The notes below the pieces were generated by a model. The model searched no databases and was not told where the DNA came from. It saw only the letters and a program-made list of their open reading frames with translations. A program made the translations under genes and the position numbers. DNA of 60,714 nt, from positions 1 through 60,714 of the forward strand of contig JAZREJ010000030.1 in NCBI GenBank assembly GCA_045660745.1. Direction: 5' to 3'. Positions 1-9,900 of the stretch are shown one piece after another (positions within the stretch are counted from its first letter, which is position 1; the number at the start of each line of letters is the position of its first letter). The DNA comes from RGIG6353 sp045660745 (lineage in GTDB: Bacteria; Bacillota; Clostridia; Oscillospirales; SIG627).

Positions 1-51
1 AAGCCATACCATTTCCATTTGGTCTCTTCCGTTTTGTCCCTTACTCAGCAT
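1..51 (-). CDS. Partial CDS, probable transposase N-terminus
   Basis: An open frame starts at base 51 on the minus strand (MLSKGQNGRDQMEMVWL) and leaves the window at base 1. The start has a GAGG ribosome binding site 8 bases upstream, and a TATAAT box lies at 80-85. The short peptide resembles the N-terminus of IS1182-like DDE transposases, which continue with a conserved LVP.DH motif, but that part is outside the window. The reading frame is well supported by its RBS; the transposase identity is recall from 17 residues and is tentative. Confidence 0.4.
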   Translation of the reverse strand, partial: MLSKGQNGRDQMEMVWL

Positions 52-98
52 ATCTTTTACCTCACTTTTTTCTACCTCCATTATACCATATTTAATAC

Positions 99-127
99 AA
101 AAAAGCCACTCCTTTGAGTGACTTTTT
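99..127. terminator. Hairpin with flanking A and T runs
   Basis: A 13-base stem with one mismatch (arms 99-111 and 116-127, 4-base loop) is flanked by runs of A and T, so it could stop transcription from either side. It lies between the probable transposase promoter and the sigma-factor terminator. Confidence 0.5.
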
Positions 128-137
128 CGACAGTCTG

Positions 138-163
138 AAAAGCCCGACTTCGGTCGGGCTTTT
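138..163 (-). terminator. Rho-independent terminator of the sigma-factor gene
   Basis: Perfect stem AAAAGCCCGAC, TTCG tetraloop, and the matching arm with a T run on the minus strand, two bases after the stop codon of the sigma-factor gene. Confidence 0.85.
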
Positions 164-164
164 G

Positions 165-1805
165 TTATTCTGACTTTTTCTTATAGCAGACAAGTATAAG
201 AGGTGTTTTTCCGATCTCAACAGGATAAGGGAGAAGTGAGCAATTTACAAATCTTTTCAAAACGGCAATTGAAAACGCCTTCATTTCACCGTTATAGATA
301 TAATGCTCACGTCCGTCAACATGAGCCGGAACGTTTCGTTTACACTTTTTCCAAAGAGCTACAAGCTCATTTTCAAGAAGAGCAAAAATCTCATCTGCGA
401 TTTTGCCGGTTGATTTTTCAAGCTTATCGGCTAAATCAGAAGTAATAAAAGGAATATCAAGTGCAAGACTTCCGTCCTCGCGTCTTTTCACGATATAAAG
501 CTTTTCAAATTCCTCAACCAATTCATCAACAAACCACTCAGGACGCTCAAATCCGCTTTCGGGAATGAGGTATGCATAAAGCTTTAAGGCACTTTGCGGC
601 TTCAAGGGATACTTAAACGTGGGATATGCCCAATGCGTATCACCGAAAACCGACTGAAAGTCATTCATTGTGCAAATGGTTTTTTTGTCTTTGTCCGTGA
701 TTCTTATAAAGCAAGGCCCCGAAACGTCATATTGCCATCTGGTCGGACTCCCCGAAAATACCGTAACTGTTGCAAGCCATTTTCCGCCCTTCGGACGTTC
801 GGGAAGCTCGGGAATCTTAATCTTCGCTGGATTTGTTTTTCTGACAACATCAATCACACTAAGATGGGTCAAGAGAAGAAAGAGAGTTGCCTTCTGCTTA
901 TCGTTCATTTCACAAAACTCATGCTCCTCTGAAAGCCACCCGATATTGCGCGACACAATATCCCATATGGCGGAAGCATATTTCTCGGCACACTTTTCCT
1001 GGGCATCAATATCGCCAAATGACTCCTCAAAAGGTATCATATAGCATCTTGTGTATACAAGACCACTCTCGGTTCTACCCATAAGCTCGCCATTTACAAG
1101 CTTATCGACAATCCCCTCCACGAAAACGCAAGGCATACCGAGTGTATCAGCAATGTCCGACACAGCTATCGGCTTTTCATATGCCGTGTACAGAATATTT
1201 CCTTCAATGTCCGAACCGATAAGAGAAAACGGCTCACCGTTTACTCCGTCGTTTCCCCACACACCGATTCTAACTTTTTTAGGTTCAAATGTGAGATTTG
1301 AATACTTTTCCATATTTTCAAATTTCCCCTTTATGCGTCCCCTTGCAATAGACAGTCTTGATTTCACCGTCCCCTCAGAGATGCCGAGGTCCGTGGCTAT
1401 TTGATTCACCGAGTGACCTTTTATATAATATCTTACAGTCACCTCACGGAATATCTTAGAAAGTCTTCCTATCTCGCGCCTCACCGACTCGTATTCGCTC
1501 TTTTGCGCTTCGGCCTCTTCCCTTTTCAAAAACTCGTCATCAGCAACAAGAACGTCTTCCATACCGTATACCGATATGCTGTCCCTGTATTTTGAGCGCA
1601 GATACATGTTATATCGGTTTTTGAGCGTTGCTTGCAAAAACGCCTTTGGGTGTGTTATCTCTTCCCCGCGCCCCACCTTTACAACGTATGACATGAGTGA
1701 CTCCTGTATCAGCTCCTCAACGTCAGGGCAATCGGAATACTTATACGAGGCAATTTCGGTGAGATATAAAAGATATTCTTCGCACTCTTTTTCAAAGTCA
1801 CGCAT
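165..1805 (-). CDS. ECF-like sigma-70 factor with long C-terminal extension
   Basis: Residues 1-165 form a sigma-70-family unit: region 2 at about 10-75 (CPDVEELIQESLMSYVV) and region 4 at about 105-160 with the helix-turn-helix VNQIATDLGISEGTVKSRL. These recruit RNA polymerase core and read the promoter. The remaining 380 residues are unusual, since ordinary ECF factors stop near 180. They include a winged-helix-like segment around 215-260 (IAVSDIADTLGMPCVFVEGI) and further mixed alpha/beta sequence that I do not recognise. No anti-sigma factor is adjacent, so the extension may replace it as a sensor or regulator (inference). The start has the RBS AAAGGAGA. The gene follows the AraC-ManA gene after a terminator. 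Confidence 0.8.
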   Translation of the reverse strand: MRDFEKECEEYLLYLTEIASYKYSDCPDVEELIQESLMSYVVKVGRGEEITHPKAFLQATLKNRYNMYLRSKYRDSISVYGMEDVLVADDEFLKREEAEAQKSEYESVRREIGRLSKIFREVTVRYYIKGHSVNQIATDLGISEGTVKSRLSIARGRIKGKFENMEKYSNLTFEPKKVRIGVWGNDGVNGEPFSLIGSDIEGNILYTAYEKPIAVSDIADTLGMPCVFVEGIVDKLVNGELMGRTESGLVYTRCYMIPFEESFGDIDAQEKCAEKYASAIWDIVSRNIGWLSEEHEFCEMNDKQKATLFLLLTHLSVIDVVRKTNPAKIKIPELPERPKGGKWLATVTVFSGSPTRWQYDVSGPCFIRITDKDKKTICTMNDFQSVFGDTHWAYPTFKYPLKPQSALKLYAYLIPESGFERPEWFVDELVEEFEKLYIVKRREDGSLALDIPFITSDLADKLEKSTGKIADEIFALLENELVALWKKCKRNVPAHVDGREHYIYNGEMKAFSIAVLKRFVNCSLLPYPVEIGKTPLILVCYKKKSE

Positions 1806-1851
1806 AAGGTCTTCTCCTTTCTGCCTTTCGGCTTGTCACCCATTTAGTTGC

Positions 1852-1879
1852 AAAAAGCGGAAACGGGTTCACGCTTTTT
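1852..1879 (-). terminator. Terminator after manA
   Basis: Arms AAAAAGCG and CGCTTTTT (1852-1859 and 1872-1879) close a partly paired loop. The hairpin overlaps the stop codon of the AraC-ManA gene and gives a U tract on the minus strand. Confidence 0.6.
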
Positions 1880-3662
1880 AAATTTGTGTAAGAATTATTT
1901 CAAATTCTCCGCTAAGCACTATCTCTCCGTAGCCCGTGGGAATAAATATGCTCTCTCCCTTTATAAAATCAAGGACGTGCTCTCCCGCACACAGAGTACC
2001 GCTTCCCTCAAGAATTACAAGAGAGGAAAACGAATCCTGTCTGAGAGTAACGGTCGATGACTCGGTCACAAGCACCGATCTAAAATAATCACATTCTGCA
2101 ATAATCTCTCCGTCAGGCTCTGCAAGCACTGTCGGCGCAAGCCTTGTTACTTCAAGCGCCTTGTCGATGTGAAGCGGGCGCAGATTTCCATCCTTGTCGC
2201 GACGGTTATAGTCGAAAAAGCGGTAGGTAGTATTTGAGTTCTCCTGCACCTCGCAGATGATATTACCCGCTCCTATTGCGTGAACCGTACCCGACGGTAT
2301 GAAGAAGACGTCTCCCTTTTTTGAGTCATAGCATCCGAGCACGTCACAAAGCGTACCGTCCTCAATTCTCGCTCTTACTTCCTCGTCTGTCACGTCTCTG
2401 TTGAAGCCGTAATATATCTTAGCACCCTCCGATGCCTCCAAAACGTACCACACCTCGGTCTTTCCAAGGTCGCCCTCATGCTCAAGTGCATAAGCGTCAT
2501 CGGGATGCACCTGTACCGACAAACTCTTTGCGGCATCAATAAATTTTATAAGTATGGGAAAACGGTCAAAGCGCTCGCAACGCTTTCCGAGAATACCGCT
2601 TCCGTTCTTTTCGATATATTCCGAAAGCGTCATACCCTCCCCGTCAACAATACTTTCACCGTCGGGATGAGTGGAAAGCTCCCAAGTCTCGGCAAGTGGT
2701 GTCATATCTGTCTTTTTGTTGTATTTCGTTTTTAAATTTTCACCGCCCCAAAGATAATTTTTGCAAGCGGGTATAAGCTTTACAGGTTTTGTATTCATGT
2801 GTTTTCCTTTCTTTTTGCTCTGCAATCTGTACTTTAACGGGGTTGTGCCGTAGACACGGCGGAAAAGCTCGTTGAACCAAGAGAGGTTTGAAAATCCCGA
2901 CTCAAGGGCTGTTTCAAGCACCGAAAGATTACTTGTCCTGAGAAGATTCTGTGCGAAATTCAGACGCTCGGAATTAATAAATTCTCCCGGAGACGTGCCG
3001 TAATACTTTTTGAATTCTCTTACCGTATGCTCACGGCTTTTGCCGGAAATAGAGGTAAGATCAAGCTTTTCGAGGGTGAAAACCTCAGGCTTTTTTATCT
3101 TATCGTAAAAGTCTTCGAGCCAATCGGGGGGTGAGTTCAAATCATGTATCCCGCTATTCATGAAATAGCGGGAAAAGACCGTCACGAGAAGGAGCCTGAC
3201 CTCATATTTCAGCTTGAGGGCATCTCCGCTGGAGTTAAGATACATAAGCTTCCGATACAGATATTCTGTTTCGGCAGAGGATAAAAAGACTGTCGGAGGC
3301 ATTTCGCTCTCGGTAAATCCTTTTTTATCAAACTCCTCACCCAAAAGGTTTGAAAGTGCAACAAAGGTAGATCTCGTAAAGGCAAGATTTATAAATTCTG
3401 CGTACTCACCGTCAACGATCCTGTATCCGTGCTCGTCAAAATCACGAATAAAAACAAGAGTCCCCTCACGAACCCTCACGGTTTTCCCGTTAACAACGTG
3501 ATCTATCTTACCCTTGACGGTCAAAAAGATCTCATAATAGTCGTGAGTGTGCAGCTTGAAGCGCTCACTGTCACTCTTGACGTATCGCAGCCTACACTCA
3601 GACGGAAAGTCAACGTGCCGCGCCGCATATATTTTGTATGCCAAATCGCCACTTCCCTTCAT
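1878..3662 (-). CDS. manA: AraC regulator fused in frame to class I mannose-6-phosphate isomerase
   Basis: One uninterrupted frame encodes two proteins end to end. Residues 1-288 are an AraC regulator: cupin sensor (HTHDYYEIFLTVKG) and two helix-turn-helix units (about 190-285, ending near TTPLKYRLQSKKKGKH). The last 306 residues match a short ManA, which interconverts mannose-6-P and fructose-6-P; the Zn-site motifs VQVHPDD, GKTEVWYVLE and IPSGTVHAIGAG are intact. ManA begins with an ATG at base 2798 that has its own AAAGGA ribosome binding site 6 bases upstream, so a free ManA could also be made. The ATG at 3662 is chosen because an upstream TTG (3698) is the -35 box of the promoter. It is divergent from an alpha-mannosidase, which fits mannoside use. 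A missing stop from a recent deletion or an assembly error is the main alternative to a genuine fusion. Confidence 0.85.
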   Translation of the reverse strand: MKGSGDLAYKIYAARHVDFPSECRLRYVKSDSERFKLHTHDYYEIFLTVKGKIDHVVNGKTVRVREGTLVFIRDFDEHGYRIVDGEYAEFINLAFTRSTFVALSNLLGEEFDKKGFTESEMPPTVFLSSAETEYLYRKLMYLNSSGDALKLKYEVRLLLVTVFSRYFMNSGIHDLNSPPDWLEDFYDKIKKPEVFTLEKLDLTSISGKSREHTVREFKKYYGTSPGEFINSERLNFAQNLLRTSNLSVLETALESGFSNLSWFNELFRRVYGTTPLKYRLQSKKKGKHMNTKPVKLIPACKNYLWGGENLKTKYNKKTDMTPLAETWELSTHPDGESIVDGEGMTLSEYIEKNGSGILGKRCERFDRFPILIKFIDAAKSLSVQVHPDDAYALEHEGDLGKTEVWYVLEASEGAKIYYGFNRDVTDEEVRARIEDGTLCDVLGCYDSKKGDVFFIPSGTVHAIGAGNIICEVQENSNTTYRFFDYNRRDKDGNLRPLHIDKALEVTRLAPTVLAEPDGEIIAECDYFRSVLVTESSTVTLRQDSFSSLVILEGSGTLCAGEHVLDFIKGESIFIPTGYGEIVLSGEFEIILTQI

Positions 3663-3669
3663 TAATATC

Positions 3670-3698
3670 ACTATACCATATTTTTTTATATGTGTCAA
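3670..3698 (-). promoter_or_regulatory. Promoter of araC-manA
   Basis: Perfect -35 TTGACA (3693-3698) and -10 TATAGT (3670-3675), 17 bases apart. Only 7 bases separate the -10 box from the ATG at 3662, so the transcript would be nearly leaderless. Confidence 0.75.
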
Positions 3699-3758
3699 CA
3701 GAAGAAATGCAAGTACTGGTATTATACAATATTATTAAGGTATTGAAAGGAGTATATC

Positions 3759-6758
3759 ATGCTACAGCTTAAAAACAAAGCAGAGGTTGCTTTAAACCTT
3801 TTAAGAAAAAATATAATCAAAAAGTCAGAGCTTGTCACGGGCTTTGAGTGGTGCGAAGACGGCTACTGTCCGACAAACGAGCCTTCGGAAAACGTTGTCT
3901 GGAAGCCCTATAATGGGGAAAAAATGGTAAAAGTTGACGGACACTTCTGGTTCAGAGGTAAAATCAACGTTCCGGAGAGCGATGACGAAACAAAAGTAAG
4001 AGTCAGAGTTATATCAGGTCACGAAGCATACGACCAGTCTGTGCGTCCGCAGATAATGATGTTTATCAAAGGACAGCCGACCTACGTTTTCGACACAAGA
4101 CATCACACTGCAGACATTCCCGCAGGGGAGCACGAGGTACTTGTAAACTACTACACCGTCTCCTCCACCCACGAATTTATATATTTTATAAAAGACGTTT
4201 GCGAATTCCAAGTCAAGGTTGAATGGGTAAACAAAAACGTGGAGGCTCTTGAATACGACATGAGAATTCTCTTTGAGCTTCTCCCACTCCATGCGGAGAA
4301 CTCATTTGAGTATTCCGAGATACTCGGGGTGCTGGATCGCGCATGCATCGCACTTGATTTCCGCCGTCTCGGCTCAAGAGAATTTCTCGAAAGTGTCGAC
4401 AAGGCTCGCCGTATCCTTTCAGATTACTACAAAAAATGGCAAGATGAGCCAAAGCGTGAGACCCTTGGCGTCATCGGACATTCCCATCTTGACATTGCGT
4501 GGCTGTGGCGTATCTGTCAGGGTTACGAAAAGGCACAGCGTACTCTTTCAAACGCAGTGCTTCTTTTTGAAAAATATCCCGACTACAAATTTATGTTTAC
4601 CCAGCCCGCACTCCTTGAAAAGGTCAAGGAGCGTGACCCCGAGCTTTTCCGAAAGCTCCAAAAATATGCAAAAGAGGGGCGCTTTATCGTTGATGGTGCG
4701 ATGTGGGTTGAGCCTGACACCAATCTTCCGTCGGGCGAAAGCCTTGTAAGACAGACCGTTTGGGGAAAGAGATTTATAAAGGAAAACTTCGGAGTTGATT
4801 CGAAATGCCTTTGGCTTCCCGATGTTTTCGGCTACTCTGCCGCACTCCCTCAGATTCTCAAAAAATCGGGTGTTGACAATTTCTACACAACGAAGATAGC
4901 CTGGAATGACACCAACAAATTCCCGAAAAGCTTCTTCAAGTGGGAGGGACTTGACGGAAGCGAGATCATGGCTTTCTTAAACTGCTTTATGCAGACAGAC
5001 ATAAAACCTCAGAACGTCAAAAAGGCATACGCATCGCACAATGATAAAACACACCTGACAACCGCAATTTCCACCTACGGCTACGGAGATGGTGGAGGAG
5101 GCCCCACCGCAGAAATGCTTGAATACTATGAGCGCATGAAGAACGGACTTCCCGGACTTCCCGCACTCAGGCAAACAAGCCCCGAGGAATTTTTTGAAAA
5201 CGCAAAGAAGGAATTTGAAAAGGCATCCGAGCTCTACCGCGATGAGCCGAAATGGGTGGGAGAATTATACCTTGAATTTCATCGAGGCACACTTACCTCC
5301 ATCGGTATGATAAAGAACTTCAACCGCCGTGCGGAGTATCTCTGCCATAACGTTGAGCTTGCAGGTGTTTGTGCGAAATCTCTTCTTGATTCCCCATATC
5401 CGGAACAAGCACTTGATAAGATGTGGCACACAGTCCTTGTAAATCAGTTCCACGATATCATCCCCGGCTCCTCCATCAAGGACGTTTATGATGACGCAAG
5501 AGTAGAATTTGATGAGTTTTTCGCGCTTGGAAGCAAGACGCTTGACTCGACTCTTGATACCCTTCTCAACAACGTCAAAACAGATTCCAAGACTCTTATT
5601 TATAACCCCAATCCGTTTGAGGTGACAGGCGTTGTAAAGAATGGTGAGGAGGACGTATTCGTTGAAAAAGTACCCGCACTCGGATGGGCTCCCGCAAATG
5701 TCACGCATCCCAAAACTGTCACAAGTGAAAACAGTGTGATAGAGAACTCAATTCTTCGTGTAGCACTCAATGATAAGGGAGAGATCGTATCTATAATCGA
5801 CAAACGCAGCTCGCGTGAAATAGTCGAAACGGGCAAATGCGCAAATGACCTTATCTTCTATGAGGACAGACCCTTCTACTATGAAGCATGGGAAACATCC
5901 CCCTTCTACACTCAGAAGTTCTGGCGTGCCGACAGCGTTGAGAGCGTTGAGTACTTTTCAAACGGTACGGTGGGAGGAGTAAAAGTCAAGTCCCGCTTTA
6001 TGAACTCGACAGTCACTCAGGAAATAACCCTCTCCCACAACTCTGCGCGCATTGACTTCAAGACCCACGTTGACTGGAAGGAGGATCATATACTCCTCCG
6101 CGCTCACTTCCCCACAACCGTTCATACAGACCACGCGACCTTTGAGACCCAGTACGGACACATCTCACGTCCCACACACCGAAACACGTCTTGGGATGAG
6201 GCAAAATTCGAGGTATGTGCACACAAGTGGGCGGATATTTCGGAATACGGATGCGGTGTATCGCTTCTGAATGACTGCAAGTACGGATATTCGGCTCTCG
6301 GCGGTGACCTGAGCATCTCACTTCTCAAATCCACGACTTCTCCCTACACCGAGGCAGACCGTGGCGAGCACAACTTCACCTATTCGCTTTTAGTACATGA
6401 CGGAGACTTCAGACGCGCAGGTGTTATTGAAGAGGCGGCGCTTCTCAACAATCCCGTGATATTCAAGACGGTATCGGGTGAAGGCACACTTCCCGAGGTG
6501 TTCAGCCTTGCAAAGTCTTCTTCCCCCTCGGCAGTCATAGACTGCATAAAGAAGGCAGAGGATTCCGACGCGACGGTTCTTCGTCTCTATGAGTCTCACA
6601 ACTCAAAGACTGTAACCGAGATAACCCTCGGCTTTGACGCTCAAAAGGCCTATATCTGCAACACACTTGAGGAGGAGCTTGAAGAGCTGCCCATAAAGAA
6701 CAACACCCTCTCGCTGAACCTTTCAAACTTTGAGATTGTAACTTTAAAGCTTATTTAA
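3759..6758 (+). CDS. GH38 alpha-mannosidase
   Basis: A 999-residue cytosolic-type alpha-mannosidase (no signal peptide). The N-terminal beta domain covers about 1-230. The GH38 catalytic domain begins at HSHLDIAWLW (about 242-251), whose His and Asp bind the catalytic zinc; the nucleophile Asp lies in WLPDVFGYS near 352. The helical middle domain includes FHDIIPGSS near 565, and beta-sandwich domains fill 620-999. It releases mannose from alpha-mannosides or N-glycan fragments. RBS AAAGGAG lies 7 bases before the ATG. It is divergent from the AraC-ManA gene, so the AraC part probably controls it (inference). The length matches bacterial GH38 enzymes. Confidence 0.95.
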   Translation: MLQLKNKAEVALNLLRKNIIKKSELVTGFEWCEDGYCPTNEPSENVVWKPYNGEKMVKVDGHFWFRGKINVPESDDETKVRVRVISGHEAYDQSVRPQIMMFIKGQPTYVFDTRHHTADIPAGEHEVLVNYYTVSSTHEFIYFIKDVCEFQVKVEWVNKNVEALEYDMRILFELLPLHAENSFEYSEILGVLDRACIALDFRRLGSREFLESVDKARRILSDYYKKWQDEPKRETLGVIGHSHLDIAWLWRICQGYEKAQRTLSNAVLLFEKYPDYKFMFTQPALLEKVKERDPELFRKLQKYAKEGRFIVDGAMWVEPDTNLPSGESLVRQTVWGKRFIKENFGVDSKCLWLPDVFGYSAALPQILKKSGVDNFYTTKIAWNDTNKFPKSFFKWEGLDGSEIMAFLNCFMQTDIKPQNVKKAYASHNDKTHLTTAISTYGYGDGGGGPTAEMLEYYERMKNGLPGLPALRQTSPEEFFENAKKEFEKASELYRDEPKWVGELYLEFHRGTLTSIGMIKNFNRRAEYLCHNVELAGVCAKSLLDSPYPEQALDKMWHTVLVNQFHDIIPGSSIKDVYDDARVEFDEFFALGSKTLDSTLDTLLNNVKTDSKTLIYNPNPFEVTGVVKNGEEDVFVEKVPALGWAPANVTHPKTVTSENSVIENSILRVALNDKGEIVSIIDKRSSREIVETGKCANDLIFYEDRPFYYEAWETSPFYTQKFWRADSVESVEYFSNGTVGGVKVKSRFMNSTVTQEITLSHNSARIDFKTHVDWKEDHILLRAHFPTTVHTDHATFETQYGHISRPTHRNTSWDEAKFEVCAHKWADISEYGCGVSLLNDCKYGYSALGGDLSISLLKSTTSPYTEADRGEHNFTYSLLVHDGDFRRAGVIEEAALLNNPVIFKTVSGEGTLPEVFSLAKSSSPSAVIDCIKKAEDSDATVLRLYESHNSKTVTEITLGFDAQKAYICNTLEEELEELPIKNNTLSLNLSNFEIVTLKLI

Positions 6759-6791
6759 TCAACTCTCCTGAATCGTATACATCTTTCGAAA

Positions 6792-6830
6792 TATGAAAAA
6801 ATGCGCATCCTTTGTGCGCATTTTTTCATA
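6792..6830. terminator. Strong terminator after the alpha-mannosidase
   Basis: Perfect 16-bp stem (6792-6807 with 6815-6830), 7-base loop, core TGCGCA flanked by A6 and T6. Confidence 0.9.
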
Positions 6831-6908
6831 ATATAACCAATGTCTGTAAAAGCATAATGCTCTATCGACTTTTTACACAAAAAGACATAAAAACCATACG
6901 TTTTTACA

Positions 6909-6937
6909 TTGACTTTTTGTGCACTATACAGTATAAT
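6909..6937 (+). promoter_or_regulatory. Promoter of the first SLH exoprotein gene
   Basis: TTGACT (6909-6914), 17-base spacer, TATAAT (6932-6937), followed by the RBS GAAAGG. The -35 box is preceded by TTTACA, as in the promoter of the second paralogue. Confidence 0.8.
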
Positions 6938-6970
6938 TATTACAAATAATTTTAATGAAAGGATACCCAC

Positions 6971-9900
6971 ATGAAAAAAGTATTAACACTTTTATTGATC
7001 ATCGTTTCGCTCATGGCACTCTCGCTTACCGCAGTTGCCGCAAACGATGACTACGTCGGAGAAAAAGAATTCACCGTTGCCAGCTTTAACGGTGTAAGAA
7101 CCTTTTTAAACAACGGCGCAGACCACACAAAATTTGAGGATGCAGCGTATTGGCTCATCGAGCAAAAAGCGGCTTATAACCTCAAATATGTTTCCATTCT
7201 CGGAAGCATTACAGGATGGCCCTCCTACAGATACGCATCTGTCGGCGGAGATGATGCAAAGCTCGTTGACCTCTCTCTCAACGACGAAACTTGGAACAAA
7301 CAGCACTCAAGATTTGCTGAAGCTCTCGTTGGCTTCAAGGATGTTGAGCTTCCCTTTGGTATCGCCCCCGGTCTTTACGACTACATACCTGACGGACGCC
7401 GCCGCGATAACCTTCTCGCGAAGTACATCCCCGCAGACTCCTACATGTACGAGTCCTATACCTGTGAATATCTTGATGAAGTCAATAGCTACTACGTAGT
7501 TGAAAACAACGGTACAAAGTACATGATATTCTCCCTCGAGCTCTGGCCGAGAGCAGGTACTCTCGAATGGTTCATCGAAACAGTTAGGGCAAACCCCGAT
7601 AAGTACGTTATCGTGTTCACCAACTCATTTGTGGATGCTACAGGCAAGATGTACACAATGTGGGATTGGGCAAGCGGCTTCAAGGCTGAAGGTACCACCT
7701 CTCTCAAGGGCTACAACCTCACAAACATTGATAAGGCACGTGACGGTGAAGGCATTTGGAACTATGCATTCAAGCAGTTCGATAACATCCTTGCGGTAAT
7801 CTCCGCAAACATCAAGGATGCAGGCGGTATACTCACGAACAAGGCAGTACGTGACAACGGAGTTGAAACCGCTCTTATCGGTGCAAATGCCGATAACGGA
7901 CGCCACTCCAAGGCACCCTCCGTGCTTCTCACCAAATTCTCACCTGATAACAAGACCATCACCGTTGCATGGTCGGGCTATCCCGAAGGAGTTGACGAGA
8001 GCACCGTCAAGACCATCACACTTAACAAGATAGGCGAGCTCAAGGAGCCTACTAAGAACGATTCTCTTCCCCTTATCCCTGTTCAGTACAACGGTGCGAA
8101 CAAGTCATACATCCTCGGCTACGAAGGTAACACCTTCCGCCCCAATGCTAATATGACAAGAGCTGAGGCTTGTACCATCTTCGCTCGTCTCCTTCTCGGA
8201 ACTCAGACCATCCCCGACGGATACACCACACGCTTTACTGACGTTAAGAAGGGCGACTGGTTCTACAACGCAGTTGCTTTCCTTGATGAGACAGGCTACT
8301 TCTTCCGTAACAAGAACACTACCTACAAGCCTAACGAGCCCATTACACGTGCTGAATTCGTTGAGCTTGCAAACTTTACCTCCTCCCTCACGGGTAACAA
8401 GGGCGCAACCTTCACAGACGTTCCTCAGGATCACTTCTACTATGATTCCATTGTTGCAGCGGCAAAGTCCGGTCTTGTAAACGGCTATGAGGACAACACC
8501 TTCCGTCCTGACAATACAATTACACGTGCTGAAGTTGTAACCGTTATCAACAGACTTCTCGGTCTCAAGACAAGTGAGCGTACTGTTGATACAACAAAGC
8601 TTGAAAACGAGTTTGTTGACATCGGCACCCACTGGGCAAAGCTCAACATCCTCATGGCTTCCAACTCTAACGTTCACGGCGCATACTACTACAATGCAAG
8701 CCTTGACGGAGTAAAAGAGAATTCAAGCAGCTTCATCTTTGAAAACAAGCACTTTGCCATAACGGTTGACAAGAAGACAGGTAAGGTAACTCACATCAAG
8801 AACATTGAAACAGGTGAAGAAAAGAACATAATGGGTGCTGCCTCCAATCCCTGCTTTATCTACCTCACAAGTATGAAGGGCGCAGCAGTTCTTCCTACTA
8901 AGCTTGAAAAAGATGGCAACCGCATCAAGGTAACCTTCAGAGATAAGACTGTTGCTTACATGATAGTTGACATTCATGATGACTTTATGACCTTCGAGAT
9001 AGACTCCGAGCTTCCGAAGACAATAAAGAGCGTTACATTTGCAAACGTTGTTATATCATCCTCCGCGGCTCCCGGCTACCATCTCAACGCTATCGGTATG
9101 TCCGCATGGACAAACCCCGTTAACAAGGGCTACCGCTCTGTTGCAACATCCTCCATCGCACACGCTTATACAATATACGATGCAGGAGTTATGGGAGCAA
9201 AGCTCGGTATCACATTCTCAAAGAATGAAGATGCTATCCCCTTCCTCCAGCAGATAACAGACAACATTGACAGATCAGTCGGTCTTGCATCCAAGGCGGG
9301 CGGTGCTTATGCTCAGGTATATGAAGGCAACCACGGTGACTACGCATTCTGTACAAACCTTGATCCCGAAAACATCGACACCACCATTGCCCTTCTCAAG
9401 GAAATGGACGTTGACCAGTACGACATTCACCAGTCGACAGGCAACACCTTCTCACAGGGTGACTTTGTATTTGCCCACACCGAATCGGGCACTGCTACAG
9501 AATACTATGAAAAATACGGTAAGAAGTTTGAAGAAGCAGGTATTGATACCATTCTTCACACCTACGCTTACTATATCGCTCCCGGCTCCAAGAACCTCCT
9601 TAATGATCCCAAGTGGCATAAGGACCTTGAGCTCATGCCCGACGTTTACACCCTCTCAAAGGACCTTTCAAAGACCAACCGTAACATCAAGACGGTTGAG
9701 GACGCATCGGCAATCGACTTAAATGCCGCATTCTTCAGAAAGACAAGTAAGTACGTTCTCATCGACGAAGAGATCATCATGGTCAAGAGCGCTTCCAAGG
9801 CGGGTCTTATTGACGTAACCCGCGGATGTCTCGGAACAGAGCCCGCAAGACACGCTGCAGGCACAAAGATCTACCATCTTTCCGGATACTTCTCCATGCT

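Noticed and set aside
3663..3698. Longer N-terminus of the AraC-ManA protein from a TTG codon at 3698
   Set aside because: That TTG is part of a perfect TTGACA -35 box, so it would lie upstream of the transcript.
8105..8677. 190-codon frame antisense to the SLH repeats
   Set aside because: Shadow of the biased codon use in the SLH region; the same appears antisense to the second paralogue.
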